Below, in pieces: positions 1 to 4,523 of a DNA stretch of 5,025 nucleotides. The position numbers and the translations under genes were made by a program. The notes beneath the pieces are model-generated. The model saw only the letters and a list, made by a program, of their open reading frames with translations, ran no database searches and was not told the DNA's origin. Each line of letters starts with the position of its first letter. Position 1 is the first letter of the stretch. This DNA is from Methanoregula sp. (GTDB taxonomy: Archaea > Halobacteriota > Methanomicrobia > Methanomicrobiales > Methanospirillaceae), in assembly GCA_026394635.1 (NCBI GenBank), contig JAPKXV010000432.1, positions 1 to 5,025 on the forward strand. The letters run 5' to 3'.

Positions 1-8
1 AATGCGGT

Positions 9-668
9 TCACGATATCCCATATTTTTCTTTGATATAATTTTTCTGCAATTCCAATATATCATTTAAAAACGTATCGTGGTCTTTATCATGTGAAATAA
101 TTTGAGGTGATTGTGCAGCAAAATTGAGAATATACCAACAAACTATGTCATAATTTCGCATTTTTTCAATTTTTTTATCATCACTTAAAAAAATGATCTC
201 CGTTCCTAAAAAATCAATTAATGTCTTCCGATATTTTTCCACTCCTGTTGTGATCTCAATATCATTTGGGTAAAAACGTTGTAAATGTTCCATTAAACAT
301 ATATTTTGATCTAACACTCGATATATATCGCTAATAATTCCTCCTAATATGAACTTGTTTTTAATATTCCCATCGTGCACTAAATCAAAATACGCAGTCC
401 AAATCTGTTTTTTAAATTTTTCCTGTAAATTAAAAGCAGATTCATTCAAATTTGGATAACGCATTAAAATAAATTGAAGTATCCTCCAATGAAGTTGAGT
501 ACTAAATTCATTGTAAAATCCACTTTTCGAACCCAATATTGCGTCTATTTTTTTCAAAAAATCTTTTGCAATCTCTTCTGATGGAACGATCTCCCCTGTG
601 GTTCTCTCCCCAATTTTAAATAAATAAAAATCAAATACGGCAGGATTTATTTCAATTATCGAATCCAT
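9..668 (-). CDS. Hypothetical protein, AT-rich, unrecognised family
   Basis: Complete 219-aa minus-strand frame from ATG (666-668) to TGA (9-11). I do not recognise the family. The protein looks soluble and mostly alpha-helical, rich in Ile, Lys, Asp, Asn and Phe, with no signal peptide, clear membrane segment, Cys cluster or catalytic motif that I can name. Codons are strongly A/T-ending, in sharp contrast to the GC-rich genes from about 850 onward, so horizontal acquisition is likely (inference from composition). No good SD lies before the ATG; an AT-rich TATA-like stretch on the minus strand (682-689) sits only about 14-21 nt upstream, too close for a standard leaderless promoter. There is no second in-frame Met near the N-terminus, so the start is probably right. 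It is real coding rather than chance: a 660-bp open frame in AT-rich, stop-prone DNA is improbable otherwise. Function unknown. Confidence 0.72.
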   Translation of the reverse strand: MDSIIEINPAVFDFYLFKIGERTTGEIVPSEEIAKDFLKKIDAILGSKSGFYNEFSTQLHWRILQFILMRYPNLNESAFNLQEKFKKQIWTAYFDLVHDGNIKNKFILGGIISDIYRVLDQNICLMEHLQRFYPNDIEITTGVEKYRKTLIDFLGTEIIFLSDDKKIEKMRNYDIVCWYILNFAAQSPQIISHDKDHDTFLNDILELQKNYIKEKYGIS

Positions 669-767
669 AAACTAATCGTAGTAAAATATCAAGCTTTCAA
701 TTCAAGAAGTTTCTCAATCGAAATATCAGGAAAAATAGTTCGGGAAATTTACACCCTTGGAGGACGA

Positions 768-844
768 GAAGAATGCATCAGCACTCTTCGAAATGTGAGG
801 AGTCGTCAGACTCCGAACAGGAGAAGAACTCGTCAGAGTTCTTC
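768..844. repeat. Three tandem hairpins with NTCA tetraloops, period 27-28 bp
   Basis: Three inverted repeats follow one another. Hairpin 1 (768-789): arms GAAGAATGC and GCACTCTTC around loop ATCA, nine pairs with one A-C mismatch. Hairpin 2 (799-814): arms GGAGTC and GACTCC around loop GTCA, six perfect pairs. Hairpin 3 (823-844): arms GAAGAACTC and GAGTTCTTC around loop GTCA, nine perfect pairs. The loops start at 777, 805 and 832. On the minus strand all loops read TGAY, and the TGA of hairpin 3 is the stop codon of the DUF4389 gene (833-835). Placement at the 3' end of that gene suggests a transcription terminator or mRNA 3'-end stabiliser; no long T-tract follows on the minus strand, so a classic oligo-T terminator is not obvious. 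The pairing is seen directly; the function is inferred. Confidence 0.6.
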
Positions 845-1141
845 GTAGATTTTAACCGCTACCGGCATGATATCCGGGCGTTTGTCGGTCATGATATACA
901 CGTAGCCCATCACGTGCACCATATACTCGAGATAGCCCTTTGCAACATTGGACAGCGCATCATTCCGGTTCCCGAGGATCAGGATGTGGAACCACTGGAT
1001 GATAAGACAGATGCCAGCGATGAGTCCGTATACCCATGCGACAATCCCGATCAGGATCCAGTACAGGATCCGCACGAGCAGTTCCAGCCTGCCCGCATCG
1101 TGTTCGTATACAAATAACTGCTTTTTTGCGTCATTGCACAT
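833..1141 (-). CDS. DUF4389 domain membrane protein
   Basis: Small membrane protein of the DUF4389 family, function unknown. With the chosen start it has 102 aa. Residues about 22-57 are a long hydrophobic stretch (LLVRILYWILIGIVAWVYGL onward to HILILG), enough for one long or two short membrane segments. It is followed by the family's conserved C-terminal part: KGYLEYMVHVMGYVYIMTD (about 68-86), the RPDI segment and a terminal IYEEL. The frame is open up to ATG 1225 (130 aa), with another ATG at 1183 (116 aa). I prefer ATG 1139-1141 because GGAG (minus strand, 1151-1154) lies 9 nt upstream and because the extra N-terminal residues (MNGGTPSRF...) look non-domain. It is divergent from the tRNA-Val gene, and its stop codon sits in the loop of a hairpin. 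Family assignment is from motif recognition; start choice is moderately sure. Confidence 0.82.
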   Translation of the reverse strand: MCNDAKKQLFVYEHDAGRLELLVRILYWILIGIVAWVYGLIAGICLIIQWFHILILGNRNDALSNVAKGYLEYMVHVMGYVYIMTDKRPDIMPVAVKIYEEL

Positions 1142-1150
1142 CCGTATCAA

Positions 1151-1172
1151 CTCCGAAGAGTACTGTATAAGC
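1151..1172 (-). promoter_or_regulatory. SD and TATA-like element for the DUF4389 gene
   Basis: On the minus strand GGAG (1151-1154) lies 9 nt before ATG 1139-1141 and supports that start. A TATA-like gcttataca (1164-1172) lies about 27 nt before the same ATG, which would put transcription start at or next to the ATG and conflict with use of the SD. A second minus-strand candidate, agtataaaag (1241-1250), would instead give a leader of roughly 75 nt. Which one is used cannot be decided from sequence. Confidence 0.35.
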
Positions 1173-1240
1173 CCACGGTGCATGAACCTGCTGGTGGCAA
1201 AGCGGGAGGGTGTGCCCCCGTTCATTTGAGGAACAGAATT

Positions 1241-1271
1241 CTTTTATACTGCGTTCACCCACCTTTAAAGC
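1241..1271 (+). promoter_or_regulatory. Candidate archaeal promoter of tRNA-Val
   Basis: Two TATA-like elements precede the tRNA: cttttatact (1241-1250) and cctttaaagc (1262-1271). The first is at the better distance: transcription start about 25 nt downstream would leave a short 5' leader for RNase P removal. The second would start within or at the mature 5' end. The first reads as a good TATA box on both strands, so it could also serve the divergent DUF4389 gene. Confidence 0.4.
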
Positions 1272-1289
1272 GCATTCTTTTACAGGTGC

Positions 1290-1363
1290 GGGCCCGTGGT
1301 CTAGCTGGCTATGACGTCGCCTTGACATGGCGGAGGTCAGGAGTTCGAATCTCCTCGAGCCCA
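1290..1363 (+). tRNA. trnV: tRNA-Val (anticodon GAC)
   Basis: Full cloverleaf of 74 nt. The acceptor 5' arm gggcccg (1290-1296) pairs with cgagccc (1356-1362), with one C-A mismatch at 5:68. The D-stem is GTC/GAC (1299-1301 with 1313-1315), with the GG pair of the D-loop at 1307-1308. Anticodon arm: stem TCGCC/GGCGG, loop TTGACAT, anticodon GAC at 1324-1326, read as valine (codons GUC/GUU). The T-arm AGGAG/CTCCT encloses TTCGAAT (1344-1350). The discriminator is A (1363). CCA is not encoded (tcg follows), so it must be added by CCA-transferase. No intron is visible. The gene lies divergent to DUF4389 and about 200 bp upstream of hicBA. T-rich runs just downstream (1367-1379) could aid termination. 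Confidence 0.95.
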
Positions 1364-1569
1364 TCGTTTATTCCTTTTCACTGTCTAACGCAATTTATAA
1401 GCATCCTTGCAACATCCTGGGTGCTATAAACAACGAAAATATTGGACTCTGTTTCGCTATAGATGGCAAACCTTTCTTGTTTCTATGCTTTTTTAAAACC
1501 ACATAATCTCCAAGGTATCGATGCCACATTTTTTCTGATAATACGTTCAGTATTTGATGAGGATGATCC
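1364..1569. other. AT-rich intergenic spacer with an imperfect hairpin at 1394-1430
   Basis: I see no convincing gene in this gap. It is clearly more AT-rich than the operon that follows. An imperfect inverted repeat is visible: TTTATA, a bulged A, GCA and TCC (1394-1406) against GGG, TGC, TATAAA (1419-1430), i.e. about 12 pairs with one G-U wobble and a 12-nt loop. It could be the 3' end structure of the tRNA transcript, or a regulatory site; its two TATA-like arms could also act as promoter elements. Near the end, GAGG (1559-1562) is the SD of hicB. No copy of the tRNA 3' end (attachment-site duplicate) is apparent here. Confidence 0.4.
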
Positions 1570-1785
1570 ATGAAGCTGGGAATAATGCTTGAAGAGGAAG
1601 AGGATGGCACATATTCGGTGCATTGCCCCGCACTGAAGGGATGCCATTCCCAAGGCACTACAAAGGAAGAGGCACTGAAAAATATTCAGGATGCAATCGA
1701 GCTCTATCTCGAAGTATCCCATGACCGGGCCCGGAAGTCATTGGTTAAACAGCCACGAATTACTATGGTTGAGATGGCAATATGA
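1570..1785 (+). CDS. hicB: HicB-like antitoxin (UPF0150 domain)
   Basis: 71-aa antitoxin that would bind and neutralise the HicA mRNA-cleaving toxin encoded next to it. The sequence shows the short HicB fold: an acidic start (LEEEEDGTYSVHCPAL, about 7-22), the conserved PALKGCHSQGTTKEEAL segment (about 20-36) and the helix NIQDAIELYLE (about 38-48). It ends soon after, without the C-terminal ribbon-helix-helix or helix-turn-helix DNA-binding domain of longer HicB proteins, so autoregulation by HicB itself is doubtful. GAGG (1559-1562) lies 7 nt before the ATG. The stop overlaps the hicA start in ATGA, which implies translational coupling. Antitoxin-first order differs from the Escherichia coli hicAB arrangement but is common in archaea and cyanobacteria. 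The type II toxin-antitoxin call rests on both genes matching. Confidence 0.92.
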   Translation: MKLGIMLEEEEDGTYSVHCPALKGCHSQGTTKEEALKNIQDAIELYLEVSHDRARKSLVKQPRITMVEMAI

Positions 1786-2009
1786 CCGATAACCGGCTGG
1801 TACCGGTTTCGGGGAAACAGATGGTCAGGGTCTTTCGGAAGATTGGTTATACGGTCGTCCGCCAGAAGGGGAGTCATATCATCATGGAAAAGGGAGAAGA
1901 CCTTCTTGTTATCCCTAATCATGATCAGGTAGCCAAAGGAACCGAACGGGATTTGATCAGGGATGCAGGCCTGACCGTCCGAGAATTTAACAAGTTGTTA
2001 AAGAAATAG
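1782..2009 (+). CDS. hicA: HicA-like mRNA interferase toxin
   Basis: 75-aa toxin of the HicA family (YcfA type, dsRNA-binding-like fold), expected to cleave mRNA and inhibit growth until bound by HicB. Visible motifs: VSGKQMVRVFRKIGYTVVRQ (about 9-28), the GSHIIM segment with the catalytic His at residue 32, and VIPNHDQVAKGTERDLIRDAGL (about 48-69), matching the family's PNH...KGT...I.R.AGL signature. Length is normal and the catalytic His is present, so the toxin looks intact. It overlaps hicB by 4 nt and ends 13 nt before the glycosyltransferase start, so transcription may continue into that gene. An AT-rich near-palindrome covers its last codons (1986-2002). Confidence 0.93.
   Translation: MTDNRLVPVSGKQMVRVFRKIGYTVVRQKGSHIIMEKGEDLLVIPNHDQVAKGTERDLIRDAGLTVREFNKLLKK
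1986..2002. repeat. 17-bp near-perfect palindrome at the hicA 3' end
   Basis: TTTAACA (1986-1992) and TGTTAAA (1996-2002) are exact inverted copies around AGT. The element lies inside the last hicA codons and about 20 nt before the glycosyltransferase ATG. It might be a weak attenuator or operator, or simply a result of coding for N-K-L-L-K. I give it low weight. Confidence 0.25.
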
Positions 2010-2022
2010 TGGCAATCTTCTC

Positions 2023-3126
2023 ATGAACTTCCTCTTCGTAGTCTGCGGTGAAGGGCTCGGGCACGCGTCCCGCTGCATCCACCTCGGGCACTATTTCCAG
2101 CAGCAGGGGCACTCCGTCCATTTTGCCTCGTATGGCAAGGCATATGATTTCATCGACCAGCACGGCTGCACCAACCTTCACCGCACGCACCGGGAAGTCT
2201 CACTTGAAGGCGAGGACGGGTTCTTCTCCCTGAAAAAAACGCTCTGGTGCTCAAAATGGATCGTTTTTGATATGGTCCGGTCAGCACTCCGGGTGCGGGA
2301 GATTATCCGGGAGCACGGCATTGAGTGTGTTGTCTGCGACACCATGTACGGGGGGGTCATTGCCGGCCGGTTTTGTAATGTGCCGGTCGTTTTTATCACC
2401 AACCAGAACCACTTTAACGGCCCGAACGGCACGACAAACCCTGTCTGGAAAGCACTCAACTTTATGATACGGCGTTACATCAGGCTCGCCACCCATATCA
2501 TCATCCCCGATTATCCTCCCCCAGACACGGTCAGCGAATACAACATCATTGTCCCGGCCGGAGAAGAGCAGCGGTACAGCTTCACCGGGCCATTCCTCGA
2601 ATTGAATCCGGAGGGTTATACCTACGGCCATGAATGCATCTTTGCCAGCTTTGGCGGTGAACCCTACAAGCTGCCCATGTACCAGATGTTACGGTCGATC
2701 GCTGACAAAAGAAAGGACCTGACCTTTTATGTGTTTTATACGGGGCAGCACCTCCCGGAATCATCGGATAATTTCATCTCTCATGGTTACGTGCCCAACA
2801 TCTACGAACATCTGGCACGGGCGCGTGTCGCAATTGTGCATGGCGGGCTTACCACCCTGCACGAGGCGCTGTTGTTTGAAAAACCGGTGCTGGTCATCAT
2901 GGACCCGAACCACCCGGAACAGCAGAATAATGCAAAAAAGATCGTGGATATGGGTGCAGGAACGTCGATTGACGGGAGAACCGTAACCAGAGAGGTGCTT
3001 GAATTGAAGCTTGCTGAAACGATGGCGATCATCCCCAAACCCTTCCGGAAGGAACATGCAGCGATCCACGGAAGGAAGAACGCGTATGGAATAATCACCG
3101 GGCTTGTTGAGAACAGATACCCTTAA
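2023..3126 (+). CDS. GT-B glycosyltransferase, MurG-like (family 28 type)
   Basis: 367-aa cytoplasmic glycosyltransferase with a two-domain GT-B layout. The N-terminal acceptor half begins with a Rossmann strand and glycine loop, FLFVVCGEGLGHASR (about 3-17), including the His/Gly pattern seen in MurG-like enzymes. The C-terminal nucleotide-sugar half has FASFGGEP (about 207-214), VPNIYEHLARARVAIVHGGL (about 257-276), then TTLHEALLFEKPVLVI and DPNHPEQQNNAKK (about 294-306), the usual donor-binding HGG..T..EA and P....EQ..NA signatures. Donor and acceptor cannot be told from sequence; cell-surface glycan or glycolipid synthesis is a general inference. The start is fixed by the N-terminal motif beginning a few residues after ATG; the SD is weak. 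The gene starts 13 nt after hicA, and the next gene follows after 38 nt. Family confident, specificity unknown. Confidence 0.88.
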   Translation: MNFLFVVCGEGLGHASRCIHLGHYFQQQGHSVHFASYGKAYDFIDQHGCTNLHRTHREVSLEGEDGFFSLKKTLWCSKWIVFDMVRSALRVREIIREHGIECVVCDTMYGGVIAGRFCNVPVVFITNQNHFNGPNGTTNPVWKALNFMIRRYIRLATHIIIPDYPPPDTVSEYNIIVPAGEEQRYSFTGPFLELNPEGYTYGHECIFASFGGEPYKLPMYQMLRSIADKRKDLTFYVFYTGQHLPESSDNFISHGYVPNIYEHLARARVAIVHGGLTTLHEALLFEKPVLVIMDPNHPEQQNNAKKIVDMGAGTSIDGRTVTREVLELKLAETMAIIPKPFRKEHAAIHGRKNAYGIITGLVENRYP

Positions 3127-3164
3127 TGCAGATCGGATAGGGAATTCCAAAAAAAGTGATCACT

Positions 3165-3389
3165 ATGCCAGAACCTCAGGAGATCAGGGCGCTTGACGCC
3201 GGGAACGCGTTGCATACATGCCCGGCGTGTGGTTATCAATTGGGATTCCACACTTCTTTTGTGAAGACGGATGCAAAAAATGCTTCAGGCCCCGCCCGTT
3301 CACCAGACAATTTGTACCGGATAATTCTCATCTGCCCGGAGTGCGGGGCCCGATATGATCCGGGCTGGACAACATCCCTTCACAAATGA
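3165..3389 (+). CDS. Small zinc-ribbon protein
   Basis: 74-aa protein with two CPxCG knuckles: C19/C22 (CPACG) and C57/C60 (CPECG), a likely four-cysteine zinc site. The 34 residues between them contain a Ser/Pro/Lys-rich loop and a beta-like RIILIC strand. The function is unknown; such ribbons bind nucleic acid or protein partners, but nothing here says which. I chose ATG 3165 rather than the in-frame GTG 3156, because the GTGATC just upstream (3156-3161) matches the extended SD (AGGAGGTGATC) and is better explained as a ribosome binding site. The stop TGA (3387-3389) overlaps an ATG at 3386 that opens an N-terminally extended DUF2117 frame. It probably belongs to the same transcription unit as DUF2117 and nreA. 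Confidence 0.72.
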   Translation: MPEPQEIRALDAGNALHTCPACGYQLGFHTSFVKTDAKNASGPARSPDNLYRIILICPECGARYDPGWTTSLHK

Positions 3390-3469
3390 ACCCGCCTGTT
3401 CCCGGCACGGGATCATTATGGCCTCCCTGTCAGAACGAATCCCTGCACGGTACTGAAGGAGATAACCCC

Positions 3470-4516
3470 ATGACAGGCCGGCCCGTGATGGTCGTTCATG
3501 GCCCGGAGATCTTTGACTCAGGCGAAGTCAGGTGGCTTATCGGCCGGATCAGGCCCACAAGAACCATCGTCGCGGGCGTGATGGCAAGGACTGCTGCGGA
3601 GGAGTCCTGCATTCCCGTGGAGTTCTGGTGTGAGCCCCCGAGTTCTGTCATCCGCAGGATCCCCGGTACGGTCTTTCTTGCAAACCATGGGAAGTCTGCG
3701 GAATCCGGGCAGATCTTCGGGGACATCGTCGCATCACGGCTTCCGGGCAGGGGACTTGTTCAGGTTGAATGTTCGAGCAGGACGGTCTTTGTATGGGGCG
3801 GCGCTCCCCGGGCGCTCGCATCAGCACTTTCGCACCTCACGGGCTTTACGTTAAAAGAGGCGGTGAGTACCTACCGTATGGTTCCGGGCGAACGGACGAT
3901 CCGTGGATGTATCCCGGGTGAGCCGGTCTATGTCAATGGCCTGATTATCGGGCGTGCCACGGCTGATACGGTTGTCCTGCGTACCACGGAAAGGTTGGGT
4001 ATCGAACCGGTGAGCGGCATCATTCCAAAAGTGCACGGCATCGACAAGGTTGTGCGGCAGGGCAACATCGATCTTACCACCGCATGGTGCAAGAGCGGAC
4101 CGATCCGGTCAGCCCTGCCAAAAGAGGGAGAGCGGGCTGTACGGACCGGCAGGGTAATTGTCATCGATCACTGCGGCCATGAGATCTATCAAAGGGTAAA
4201 ACCGGACTGCTGCGGGGTACTGTCAATTGGCGATGACACCACGGCTGTCTGCGGGCACATCTGTACCCATCGCGGTATCCCGGTCCTTGGTATTGTTGAT
4301 GGTGATCGCGATACGATCGTTAGTGAGGCCTTTCCGTCAGGTTCTGTTGTTATGCATACCTTGAGTGAGCGGGACGATGATATCGGCGCAGAACTGGCCC
4401 CGATGGCTGGGGAGCACCCGGTCGTCTGGGACGAATGGGTTGAACTTGTTATCAGGACGCTCGGTGATCGGGTGAGGGTGGTTGTGGATACCCGGGTGAA
4501 ACGCGAACCCGGGTGA
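3470..4516 (+). CDS. DUF2117 domain protein, conserved in methanogens
   Basis: 348-aa protein that I assign to DUF2117, an uncharacterised archaeal family. It begins with the typical strand and motif VMVVHGPEIFDSGEVRWLI (about 6-24). The C-terminal half is rich in possible metal ligands: DHCGHE (233-238), DCCG (246-249), GDDTTAVCGHICTH (254-267) and IVDGDRD (275-281). A metal-dependent or nucleotide-related activity is possible but only inferred. The frame is open back to ATG 3386 (376 aa), but I start at ATG 3470: AGGAGA (3456-3461) lies 8 nt upstream, and the motif that opens the family comes right after it; the 28 extra residues look non-conserved. The last codons lie in a 17-bp tandem duplication that sets the present stop, 6 nt before nreA. 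Likely co-transcribed with its neighbours. Confidence 0.85.
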   Translation: MTGRPVMVVHGPEIFDSGEVRWLIGRIRPTRTIVAGVMARTAAEESCIPVEFWCEPPSSVIRRIPGTVFLANHGKSAESGQIFGDIVASRLPGRGLVQVECSSRTVFVWGGAPRALASALSHLTGFTLKEAVSTYRMVPGERTIRGCIPGEPVYVNGLIIGRATADTVVLRTTERLGIEPVSGIIPKVHGIDKVVRQGNIDLTTAWCKSGPIRSALPKEGERAVRTGRVIVIDHCGHEIYQRVKPDCCGVLSIGDDTTAVCGHICTHRGIPVLGIVDGDRDTIVSEAFPSGSVVMHTLSERDDDIGAELAPMAGEHPVVWDEWVELVIRTLGDRVRVVVDTRVKREPG

Positions 4517-4523
4517 AACGCGA
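4490..4523 (+). repeat. Perfect 17-bp tandem duplication at the DUF2117/nreA junction
   Basis: The unit acccgggtgaaacgcga occurs at 4490-4506 and again directly at 4507-4523. Because 17 is not a multiple of three, the second copy is read in another frame and supplies the TGA stop of DUF2117 (4514-4516). Both copies carry GGTGA, and the second copy's GGTGA (4512-4516) lies 6 nt before the nreA ATG as its SD, overlapping the stop. The last base of copy 2 is the A of that ATG. Confidence 0.9.

Noticed and set aside
867..895. Repeated CATGATAT words
   Set aside because: They fall inside the DUF4389 coding region and are explained by its Met/Ile/Tyr codons; no further spacing pattern.
773..1117. 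Plus-strand open frame of 114 codons preceded by an SD-like GGAGG
   Set aside because: It is antisense to the DUF4389 gene, whose conserved family motifs are on the minus strand; its His/Asp-rich translation looks like a shadow.
1131..1364. Minus-strand open frame of 77 codons
   Set aside because: It reads through the tRNA-Val gene in antisense; its MGSRRFELLTS-like start is the common artefact of translating a tRNA 3' end.
1395..1658. Minus-strand open frame of 87 codons across the hicB upstream region
   Set aside because: It overlaps hicB in antisense, has a low-complexity serine run mirroring the hicB Glu codons, and no recognisable motif.
3129..3138. Adapter-like string gcagatcgga downstream of the glycosyltransferase
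   Set aside because: Only 8 bases match the adapter and it is internal with continuous gene order, so coincidence is the better reading.
3386..3469. N-terminal 28-codon extension of DUF2117 from ATG 3386
   Set aside because: It overlaps the zinc-ribbon stop and lacks a good SD, whereas ATG 3470 has AGGAGA 8 nt upstream and starts right before the family motif.
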